Shown one piece after another: positions 39,060-50,700 of a stretch of 64,000 bases of DNA. The notes under the pieces were generated by a model. The model searched no databases, was not told the origin of the DNA, and saw only the letters and a program-made list of their open reading frames with translations. Within the stretch, counting starts at the first letter, position 1. The number at the start of each line of letters is the position of its first letter. The stretch is taken from NCBI GenBank assembly GCA_013399115.1, contig VXAA01003393.1:186001-250000 (forward strand), read 5' to 3'. The position numbers and the translations under genes were made by a program. This DNA is from Anseranas semipalmata. Taxonomy: Eukaryota; Chordata; Aves; Anseriformes; Anseranatidae.

Positions 39060-41601
39060 AACTATCTGAAGAAAAGAAATTTATTTCATTTGTCTTTATT
39101 TGCAATACAATATAAAATAGATTCTTTTGGTATGAGGATCTTGGAGATCTTACTTTTTTACACCACATTTAAAACAAAAGTCACATACTTTGAGTAAAGC
39201 CTCTGGACCATCCCAAGCACTGGAGCTGTAGTCGAGTTTCAGGTATTTTATGGACTTCTTTGGTTGCAATCTATTCAGTAAACTTCAGATATGAAGATTT
39301 GAACATTTAAGCTCCTAAATTAGTGTTGAAGCACCTAAATTAGAGTAGCTTGATTTCTAAGAACTGCAACATATCTGGAATTCTCACCATTAACAGTAAG
39401 ATTTGTGGGTATTAAATAACTCTGAAAAGCAGACCACTTTTATTTAGAAGCTTTAGACAACCTAATAACAAAGGTTATCCTTCACTCAGTAACACTGAAG
39501 GATATGCAAGTGAGAACAAAAACTTAAATCCATTCTCAAACTTCCACACAACAGATTTAACTTGCACTATCATCAATTCTGTGCTTTTATAGACAGTGTG
39601 CATGGCAATATTCAATACAATATACCAAACTAGCTCATCTACTACAGCTCGCTGTAGCGCTGAAAGTATTGTCTACAGTACTGAAAGTGTAAACCACCAT
39701 CTACTGCTTAGTTCTTCTACAATGCTAGATATTGGATTAATCTCCACATAACAATTCTCACAGTAAACCTGTTTTCTCTCCCATTTTTAGCAGACTGACA
39801 TCCATTTCCTCTTTAATTTCCTTTGAAGGAAATAAGGCAACTTAAAAAACACTACGGAAAGTATGCGCTTCCAGTACAAAAGTCACTGTAGTGTAAATAA
39901 TCAATTTTATATAGATAATCTAGCTCCCTAATTTACACAGAATACTAAATTCAGCTGCTGTTGGTAAAATACAAAAACAAAATAGATGTAAAAAAAAGAG
40001 CAGCACTGAGCAAACTGAAGTACTACAGACTTCCAGTTTCTTAGAGCACAAGTCCCACACTTACACCTTAGGAATGTATATAAAGCAAAGGAGAAAAGAA
40101 GAACAAGATTTTCACAGTTGCAGCTGAAGTCACTGCATTATCCTATCGTGGTACATTTTCCCTTTTTGAACTCCTGTCATGTTTTTTCTCACAGCCATAC
40201 AGAAGAGGATACAAACCCAAATGTTGTCATTTTTCTCCTTGCTATTTTCCAGCATCGTCTGTGCCACAGATTCTTGGTCCATTACGTAATGTAGGCTAGC
40301 AATGACAGGATGGTAAAGTCTCATTTTTAATTATGAGTATTTAAATCAAGGCAGTTCCAGCAAAGAAGAGAGTTGGCAGCATACTTAGACACCTGGGTTA
40401 AAAGTCTTAGTATTTCAAGTCTTTTGTTCTCCTCGGGTGCTAAATGGGACAGACTTTTTTTTTTTTTTTTAAGCTGGCAAGGAGTTGTTAATGCCTAATA
40501 TAAAAAAATGAAATCATGCTACATAAAGTCATCCCCTACAAATAGAGTCAGAACATGATTTTGGATGAAAAAGCTCACTGTTAACGTTTGTCAAAAGCAA
40601 CAGCTAATGGTTCAAGGAAAACAGATTCAGAGAAAACTCTGCCTACATATCCTCTGCTGTTATCTTCCTTTGCTAATGACAGTCATGAAAAACCAAGAGC
40701 TCTGTTCTTTCAAACATTAATCATCATTAGGACAGATCTGGTTATCTACCTTAAAGGCAATTTACAATCAAGAGTTTTCCCATAGCAATCAGCAGCAGCT
40801 TCAAATAACAATGAGGGACAAACTACCAGCGTGCCCAAAATCTCAGAAACTCCTGGTTTCATACACAGAGCAAGACAAATGCATTATCATAAAGAATCCT
40901 ACAAACAGAGCCAACCACTTCGGCCCTCCCCTAATTCCACATCTCCACTGAATTTTGCCAGAGATGAAAGTGCACCATTCATCTTCAAAGTGGCCTTAAT
41001 CATCAGCGGGGCTTGTAGTCTGCCCTAATTCAGCCCCCTGTAAGCATCAAACCTCTTCCTATTGTGCTGATTCGTCAAGGCCTAGTATTAGGCTAAACTA
41101 CATAATTCAACAATTCTTAATGCCCCATATCACCATGATACTTTTTTTGTTTTTAAACAGTTGGTATCACTGAGCTTTCAGAGGAAGAGCCAAATCTCTT
41201 ACCTTTATGCAGAAAGATTTTCAGTAATACAGTACAAAACTAAACAGAATTTATGTCTGAGTAACGAACATAGAAAACTACTATTGCAATTTTGTGGTGA
41301 CAGCATAGAAATTTAACAATCATCAGAAAGCCTACAAAGGGCGTTTAGTTATAAAAGAAAGATTGTCTCAAGATAAAAATAGTGCTGACAGCTAAAAAGC
41401 TCTCTGTTGCAGCAAGATATGCAGTAATGAGTAACAAGTTCTAGACAGTTTAAGCATTTCCCCAATACTGCAACACAACACGGTTTTGTAACACTACTTT
41501 TACATGGGTTATGCTGCAGCAACAGTACACTTCTTAGTCATTGGCACTATAAATTAACCATAATAGAAGAAAGGCATTCAGTGATCAATGTGTGAGAATC
41601 C
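39060..41601 (-). other. FAM91A1: FAM91A1 3' untranslated region (inferred)
   Basis: The AT-rich sequence downstream of the stop has no open frame longer than about 65 codons and no recognised repeat. Its length of about 2.5 kb down to the first AATAAA pair fits the long 3' UTR known for this gene. The lower boundary is inferred. It could extend to about 38,530 if the distal signals are used. Confidence 0.65.
39080..39100 (-). terminator. Two candidate polyadenylation signals for FAM91A1
   Basis: The minus strand carries AATAAA at 39095-39100 and again at 39080-39085. The sequence just below is T/G-rich on the minus strand, as expected downstream of a cleavage site. Predicted cleavage is about 39,050-39,075. 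Confidence 0.5.
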
Positions 41602-41796
41602 CTATTTGACCTGTTCCTTAGGTGTGGTTGAAATAAAAACTGAGGAAGGGGAGCGTCCATTCCATTCAGATAATACACCTTCTTTGAACATGAGATTCTT
41701 GGCAGGAAGTGGAACACCTGTATCTGCAGAAGCAGGCTGCAAAAGTGAACTTGAAGAACCAGCATCATGGAGCTGATCCAGTGTTGAAGTACCTTC
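41602..41796 (-). CDS. FAM91A1: FAM91A1 exon 24, terminal coding exon with stop
   Basis: 195 bp, 64 codons plus TAG at 41602-41604. It encodes [20 protein letters not shown], then [32 protein letters not shown] and a final [12 protein letters not shown] (residues 756-819). The acceptor is TTTTTAG. Up to GRSPSS it matches the family well. The last dozen residues differ from the mammalian tail as I remember it. Confidence 0.94.
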   Translation of the reverse strand, partial: EGTSTLDQLHDAGSSSSLLQPASADTGVPLPAKNLMFKEGVLSEWNGRSPSSVFISTTPKEQVK

Positions 41797-44700
41797 CTAA
41801 AAACAAAAATTAAAAAAAAAGTGTCTTAAAAACAAGAGAAATAATTAAGGATTTAACAGCTAGAATATAACAGGCTATTCCAATCTGCAAATACATTTAG
41901 TGTTTCTGAAGTATGCTTAATCTAAATCACTACAGAAGTGAGAACAGAATAAACAAAGGGCAGTATGAAATAAGCACACAGTTGCCTCAGCTGCATCTGT
42001 GCATGCTTATTTAGGTTCCAAGAAGCCTTCAGGGAGGCCTGAGACAAAGATGAAGGGCAGACCTAACAAAGTGAATGTAAAGGTAGGAAATCCTCAGGAC
42101 AGCTACTGTGTCAGTCTGAGCATGTTAAGCACTGCCACCATCTCATATTGTGCTAGGAGGTGTGTGTATATATATACACATATATTTCATATATACATAT
42201 TATATATTATTATATATATAATATTATATATATTTTTTCATTCAGAGGCACTGACTTGATCATATTCTGAGTAGTTTTATTTCCCAGAAGTTTGGTTTTC
42301 TCAGCTTAAAAATTAGTACTTTTTTTTCCCCTCCCTATACAGATCATCATCAATAAAAGTTTATCTCAGAGACAGCATCCAAGAGATTAGGAAGGAAGCA
42401 CTTGAGACTGAGGGATGATTTTAAGGTTCCAAAACTGGAAACCTCCAATGTTCTCATGAGGAAATGGCTTCAGGGTCACACCATCCATAACACCACCTTG
42501 GTTAAGTAACCTGCAAGTTGCGTATTTTATTGAAAAGATAGAATTTTAGAGAAAAGTATCATAAAGCATAAGCAGCTAAGCAGATCCCATGTTACATGTG
42601 GACTGACCCTGCTAGCATACACTTCCATGCAAAACTACAGAGGCTGTGGAGCTGGCATTTCTCCTTGCTTGCTATGCAAGACCCCCATTTTCTATCCCTG
42701 CTCTTAAAGATCTTCCCAAAGTATGTAGTTTTACATATTTATACTCATTCATCACCAGATGCTAGATCTTAAGACAAGATCAAGAGTATACTGGTGTAAG
42801 ATACTTGGTAATGTATTCTATCTTTGCTAAGTGAACGCAGTTGACTTGAAATGCAGATAACATCTCAAAGCATCGGCAGATCCATGATCTCCCTGATATA
42901 CTTAAGAAGCAACCAAGCAGCCACCAGAGTAGGCTGTATTACAGCAGGAAGAGTGAAGACCAATTTTGCTGTGTAAGTGTCCCATCCCTCCACCCACCCC
43001 CTCACCCCCCCCAAAAAAANNNNNNNAAAAAAATTACACACAATACGGAAACTCAGAAGTTAAGACACAAAGATTAAATAAGGCTAGAAAAGAGGTAGGG
43101 AAGTACTCACTTTTTGTTACTAGTAGAATTTGAGTTTCACGGCACTTAATACAGTTACCATTTACAGGAGGAAAAGAAACAACAACAACAACAAGAAAAA
43201 AAACAATGTTGTTTCCATACAGCAAAGAATGGCAAAGAGGAAGGCAAAAGAGGATGACAGAGCATACAGAATGATTTACATCTTGATTATTCCTCCTTAC
43301 CTGGAATGAGTGAACAAAATTAAGGACCTGTAGTGACAGCTTTCTACTGGAATGTAAGAGTTTTTGAAGGCTGTGGAAAGTGAAAGAGAAGAAACTACAA
43401 ATACAGAAAATCAAAATACACACCATAAATTCCCAGCCTTCCAAAGTGCCCAAATTTATTCTAGTAAGTAAGTACCACGGTAACTTGCTCAGAAATAACT
43501 TTAGTAGTACCTGACATCATGTGACAAAAAAAAAAAAGCTTTCATACAGAAAGTTTGATAGTAATGTAATCACTGACAAGGTGCTCAACTCATCTCATCT
43601 GTTTGCGAGTCTAGTCAGCTAAACACTATTTTCCCTATTGACATTGCGCTAAAATGAAACTACTGCAGTTAAAAAATGTTATTTTACTTAAGACATTAAT
43701 ATATTAAACTATCACATCTCTTTCTTATCTAGGACAATGTGGTGACAAGACTTAAGAAGCAGATTAGTGACATACTGTTAAAACCAAGTCGACTACTACA
43801 ATAAAATCCCTAAGCCATGTTTTCAAGCAGCCTTTTATTTAGTCTCCAGAACCACATACCAAGGGGAAAAAAAAGCGCACATTGTTGAAAGAGTAATCTT
43901 TCGTAAAGAAAAGCTATAGTCAAAAGCAGAAGTTAGCTTGATCACAAGCCAGCACTAAGCTTAGGAAGTAAAATACCACGATCAAAGAAAATTTCCACCA
44001 AAGCTAAATGCATTTTACATCAAAGAATTACTAGTAAGCTTTTTTGAAGGGGCCAGGGGGTGAAGAAAGAAAAAAGCCTGTGCCAGGCTAGGAAGGGAAA
44101 ATGACCAGGAAGGCACCCTAAACTTACTACTACTTCATGTTGTTTAGACAGTTTACTACGAAGAATTAAATTTCCACCTTGCACAAACTAAAAAAAAGCC
44201 TAATTTTACCACAACTAGGGACTACTAGACTGTACATTACAGCTAATATCTTTGAGCCAAAAAGTAACACCACCACCTTACACACTTCAATTAGGTACTC
44301 TGTGAAGCTTAGCTCAGTTCTGCACCTATAGTCTTTGAGTTGTAGGTATTGTTTTTTGCAGAAGCTCTAGACATATCACATGCAACTGTTGTTAAACCTA
44401 TAGCTGGTAAAATACAGCTCACCTTTCTTTCCCACATAATCCATGAGTGGCAATTTTTCTGCAGACTTTCTGATTCAACTCAGAGCTGAAGAGAGGAATG
44501 CCAAAGCATAATTCCAGAGGAACCCATTCCAGTTCTGTTGTGGGTACTAAAGAGACAACCAATTTTTAAGAAAAGACAAAGCAAGAATACTGATCCCAGA
44601 AACAGTTCTCTCAGATCAGGAATCTATCGGACAGTTCATACTTTCTAAGGCAGTTCATTTATTGAACTGCTCAAAGATTTAAGGGATCTGAATTTTAAGA

Positions 44701-47700
44701 AGGAAGAATACTTAGTGTTGCACTTATCGTCCTAGGCAATATCTAATAACAATACGTGTTCAGATCCTTAAAAACAAGGCATCTTACTGGATTGAAAATG
44801 TTTAGTACAAGACATTTGTCATGCTTTTACCTTCAAGGCTTTGCTTGACTGCAGAATCCCCTGAGGTTTCTTCTATTACCATCTCAAAAGACTCTGTACT
44901 CCCATTTACATCAGATCCCGATGCTAGTTCAGCCTCCCCTAGAGGTGAAATAATTCTTACATAAATATTTAGATGAATATAACTTTAATTATCAACTGAT
45001 GTAAGGAACTTGACACAAGTTTTCCCAAAGGCCATATAGCTATTAAACTGGAAGAAGGGATATGAAGAAATATAGGGCCTTACTGATTTTAGGACTGAAG
45101 AGCTACTTAGGGATCCTCAACACACTTATGAAAGATTAAGTTCTGGCATATAAAAATGACACAATTTACTTTTTAATGTTTTGAAACTTTTTTTTTTTTT
45201 TTTTCCCTTCTGCTGGCTATTCAGGTCCAGTGATTTTCAGTCTGTATTTGCTATTTCTTCAGTTAGGCTCAAAGGACAATTTGGAAGTAAGCTTAATGCC
45301 AGTAGACTTACACTCAAGATAGGTTCCTCTCTGTGCTGGATGATATATTGTAGAGTTCCAAATCAAAGAACTGTAATCCTTTGTTCAACTTTGCTGAAGT
45401 AACCGTATGCAAATTAAGGGAAAACAAAAAAAATTACTGTTAACTAACCTCTTCCATCAGAAGCGTCGCTCAGCTTTCTGTTAGCATGCCGACTTGTAGG
45501 ATTCAACATAGTGACATAGCCACAAAAATGCTGCAGGTCTACTTTGTTTCTCAGTATCTTTAAAGCTGTATGAATGCCCATGTTCACACGGGAGAAGTCT
45601 AGCAGAAAACAACACAAATCCCAGTTTACTTTACCAAAAGCCTCCTCCACAGCCGTATAGTTCATCTCTATGCCAGGCTAAGTTTTTCATCTGGATTTTT
45701 TGTTGCCTGTAACACTCCAGATTAGTGATCAAATTGGTGGATGTGGGATAATACATAAGATGGCATCTGTCTTGCACACAGACAACAGAGAGGGCTAGGT
45801 TCAGCTAGGAACAATGTCCAGCTCTTTCAGTGCCACAGTCTTTTATGGCAAATTCGATACAAGACATGTTCCACAGATCGGAAATTCTGAAGAATTACAG
45901 TACAGTATTAGAGGGTAACAATGAGTTTTAACACTGACTTGTTCATGCTAGAACTTAAGAGATTCTGCCTTGAAGATTTTTCACCTACCATCAAGTCAGA
46001 AAACAGACAGGCCAGAGAGGGTGAATATAAAAACAACTCATTTTGAACATAATAAAAACTAAACTAGGAAATTAGCTTTATTTCTAGTTGGCCCAGATTT
46101 TTCTGAGTAGTAGCCTAAATAATTTTAGATTTCATATCTGGAAGTTCACATCGTGAGAACTCTCGGGGGGAAGGCTACGGCCTCAGCTATCCAAAGTTTG
46201 TGTCCTACTCACCAAGGAGTATATCAGAAAGTTAATTCCTGCCTTTTAAAATCAGTTGAACTAGGCAGATTTTGAAGGAGCGGAATTTGCTAGCAAAGCT
46301 CTTCCTGGGATGAGGAATCCTCCATAGTACTTCCTAGAACTACTAAACAAGATAACTGTGTTTGGTTTTGGTCTCACCTCTCATAGTTAAGAAATGCTGA
46401 GTAGAAGCAAGCCTTACAGAAGAATACACAGAAGATTTATTTATGCAGTTAATAAATATGCTAATTAATAAGTATGCACAAATAAAGACTCGGAGGTGTT
46501 TGTGGAAGTTAATTCTTAACGCCTGTACTGGAAGAGAAGACAGGCCAGAAAACAGATTCTCATTAGGACAGAACATCAGAAGGAGACCTATCTCTAAGCT
46601 TAGAACAGACTTGTCAACAATTTAAACACTTACATTTTTTTCCATCCAATTTGACTCATAATTACAAGAAAATTTGTATTAAAATTATTGCTGCAACCTT
46701 GCTGCACAAGGTAAAATGCAATAAAATTAAATATGGTGGTGTACATTAAAGAACATTACCTCCATGCTGCTCAGCTTCATCAAATGGAAAAGGTATATGC
46801 ACAGTTTCTCCCACTCCGTGCATGCCATGCCCCTGAACATCAAAAAATTTACATTAGACACCAAAAAATATACTCATCAGCTTAGCTTAGTCCTACTCGT
46901 GCTCCCTTTTAAAGGGTACCAGTCATGTTGATAAAACAAACACAGAAATATTTATATATTAAAACCCTTGCTTAGGTGAAATAAATAGATCAAATAAAAT
47001 ACCCCACCCTTCCCCCTAAAATGTATGCGAATAAACACAATGAACTAAAATTTCATTGAAGAGGAGCAATATTTCTCCACAATTACTGTTTATAAAAACA
47101 AATTTCATGATCGTTGAGCATTTCTGAAGGAAAACAACGGAATTTCCACCCTTAAGTACAAACTTTTTGAGCAGTCAAGGCTGCCTTTAAGAATGTGCAA
47201 TTTTATGTTTGTTACAACATTAGACATCTATTTATTTGAATGATTAATTCCAAGAGTTCAGCTGAAGTGATGAAATACGAAAGGAAGCTACTTCACCTTT
47301 CCAAATATACAAACCCACTCTGCTTCTGTTGTTTGTGACAAAAATCATGTTTGGCTTTTCATAAAAGCAGTCATTAATTACCTGAACTGTAGTTTACCAT
47401 AAGAGTTGAATGGTAAGCACTCTGAGAAAGTGCATTTCCTGAATAATAGTTCATACTCCCAGCTACATTATATCACTAGTGTCCAGAAAGCTTGTGGACT
47501 CTTCACTTTCATTCCAGTTTCTCCTACAACCCCAACACTCCCACAAACCTACATCTCATTTTCAGTTAGCAAAACCCTGCTATGCCTGTCCATAATGCAA
47601 CAATGCATATGTAATATGCATTCAGTTCAAAACTCATGTCTTTTCCACCTTTAAACCATGGCAGCAATGGCTACAGAAGTTAAACATTTTTCAGCTCCTG

Positions 47701-50700
47701 ACAACAGCATAGCTCTCCTACATTCTTTATCTCCTCTACCATGCAACAGCTTTACTCAAAATTATGTAAGTTTTTATCATTTATAGAGAGTATTCTGTAC
47801 CTGAATTAGAACAGCTGAATGCGTTAAAGCATCATTCAACATTGTGAGCACATTTGATGTAGGAACTACTCCTGGGTCGTGACCCCAAGACGTTATTAGT
47901 AAGCGATCATAACCCTGGAAGACAGAAGAGTATTTACAGTAGTAATAGACTATCCAGACTAAGTGCCTGCTGCACGTCAAATTAAAGTCAACAAATATGA
48001 TTTTTTGGTTCTGGCAAGTTTAGAAGTTGCCATGACCACTCCCACCTAGGTTTGCCGAGGCTACAGAATACCTAGCAGTGCTTCTTTGCAGCACGTTAGT
48101 CCATAGTAGAATCTCTGATGGACAGAATGGCAGAAGGCAGCATCTAAACTCTTTCATTCAAGAATTGGACAAATCCGCACTGTCCTATGGAACTCCTTCC
48201 CAAAGCACTGTATGTATACTAAAAAACTAGATGGATTTAAGGCTGGAAGGTATGGGGAGAGCAACTGACCACTGCAGAGATAAGAACTCCAGCCATAGTC
48301 TCTGTATACACAAAATCACATACAGTTCAGAAAGTTCCAGACCAGAACATGGGAAAGCTGGAAAGGTCTCGAGGGGAAGTATTACATAGCCATTTACCTA
48401 CAGCAACTGCTAGAGACTTGCTACTGAGCTAAAAAGACCTTTTGTCCAACCTAGTGCAATCTTCATTAAATTATTATGTCTCTTAAAATGCAGGGAAAAT
48501 TACAGCCAAAGTCTCCATCACAGATAACTACCACCAACAAATGGGAAGTGATCTTATCCGTCTTGTAAACGAGGAAAATTTTTGTTTGGAGGTGTACTTT
48601 TCAACACTGTACTACGTAAAGCACAATACACTGTTTCTGTCTTTTGCTATACCACACACTATGCTTTTCTGTGTCTTTGCAATACACTCCAGGGATGGGA
48701 TACAACATATTCCCAATGACTGCAGCACCCCATTTCACACAAATACTGAAAGGAGTGGCATTATGGTATACACACAGGAGTCACTTTGTGACAAGAAGAG
48801 AGATACAAGCAGCATTCTTTGTTCAGAGCCTAAACAGAAAAAAAAAAGAAAAAAAAAACCAAGATGCTACATAAAAGTTGCTTCTAAGGAAGGTACAACA
48901 GCTACCTTACTATTTCTCTGACTTCAACTGCTATCCCTGCATGCTTTACTGTACTGCACACCTCTGAAACAATTAGAGAAAGGAGAGGAAATAAATCCAT
49001 GTATACACAACCTGGAAAATATCTGGAAGTTTTCGAAGACGTGTTCCTTTAGAGAGCAAAAGAGAGGGTGGTCCTTGTCCCGTTATGTGGTAAATATACA
49101 GTTTGAACCAAACTGAACTGACTTCTGGTATTGCAGGTCCAATATGCTGAAGAGAGATTATTCAAAAAGTTAGAGCCTATTATTGCAGCTCTCATATGTA
49201 CAGATATAACTTAAGAATCAACAGTTTTCAAGAATCATAAAACTAGTTTTGCAGCACAGGAAGGATTACAAATGTGTTAATTTACTAAGGAGAGATGATA
49301 TTCTACGTTCTTAAATCTCTTGATTAATTAAGGTATTTTCTATGAATATGAGTTCAAGAACAAAATATCTGTCATTAACCCTACCTGAACAGGTAAATTG
49401 TTAATAAACTAAATAAACTGAATGAAGTATCCACATTTTACTCACTAAACATTTTTAGACGAATTGCAATACTATTCTACACAGCAATAGTTATGTCTCT
49501 TTAGAAGGGACAGGTGACAGATGTATCTAAAACAAAGTTACAAAGATACTTTATTTATATTACTGGATACAGTTTTTTTCCCCACTGTATTTTTTCACCT
49601 GGGGTGTACAGCTGCTAATAGGTCGAATTTCATTGGTGAGTGGTGCCATGGAAACCAGCAGAGTATAATTTTTGTTGAGAACTCTGCTGCAGGTAGCTGG
49701 ATCCAAGCCGAGCAAACTCTCACATCGTAAGAGGTCCAAGGGAAACCCTGTGTTGAGAATGTAAGGTTCTTAACTTATCACTTGAGATAGGACATAAAAC
49801 CCGAAGTATGATTTCAGATTTTCTATTCTATCCTGCTAAACCATTAACGTAGAATTTTCCACAACTAAGTTTTAAATTATGAACAGACTTATTTGAGTTG
49901 ATCCCAATAATTTCAGCAGTTCTGGTCATACAGGATTCCCTGGCACAGAGCTACAACTTGCTCCTCACCAACTAACTGATCCCAAAAAAGAACATGAAGA
50001 AATACTAAAAAAAAAAAAAAAAAAGTTAGGCAGGATTTTACAAATATCTATCCTCATTAGAAAGAATACAGTCCCTTTAATGACTTGGAAAATGTTCCTT
50101 TGACAGAACAACTCCACTTGAATAAAAGGATAGCTCCTTTCATTACAGCCCTCAGAAGCACATGATTTGAAACCAAGCCCTTCCTCAAGTTCAGCTTGTC
50201 TTGCCACAAGCTTGGACATTAAGTCCAAGCCTGTACAACTGCATCTGTCATTCAGCATGCACACCTGGTACCGCAGGCTCAAAGCATGATGAAATAATGA
50301 TGGTTTAGCTTCAAAATATTTTTAATTGAATAGGCTGCCGATTGCCTCCTGACACAGCAGCTTAATCTGAGGGCTGAGTCCATGGCAGATAAGTAAACAA
50401 ACTTAGAAGGATTTCCTTAAAATTATTCACAGTACCATTATTTGGTTGGTCAAGCTGTACAGCTTGTGCCCCTAAGTCTTTATTATGCCGCAAAAACAAT
50501 ATTGTGTTTCTCAGCGTAAGCGCATGATCAAAGTACCGCTGTGCTTCCCCTTCACCTGTGCTTTGAACCTAAACAGAAGCAAAATAAATGCATATAAATG
50601 GCACGTTGTTTCCACAAGCATCAATCACACAACAAGAAAGATTAACAAACTAGCATTTTAAAGCTTTGTAATTGAATAACAAGTCTGCAGGTTATATGCA

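Larger units (their letters stand above)
41797..47800 (-). other. Introns 23 to 18 of FAM91A1
   Basis: Intron lengths are 968 (18), 1161 (19), 510 (20), 284 (21), 1052 (22) and 1504 bp (23). Intron 20 has a T run at about 45,188-45,204. Intron 23 has an AT-dinucleotide tract and a short N run. No transposable element is recognisable. Confidence 0.75.

Noticed and set aside
43034..43453. 139-codon minus-strand frame as an independent gene
   Set aside because: Its middle is FAM91A1 exon 23; both ends are intron read-through past good splice sites.
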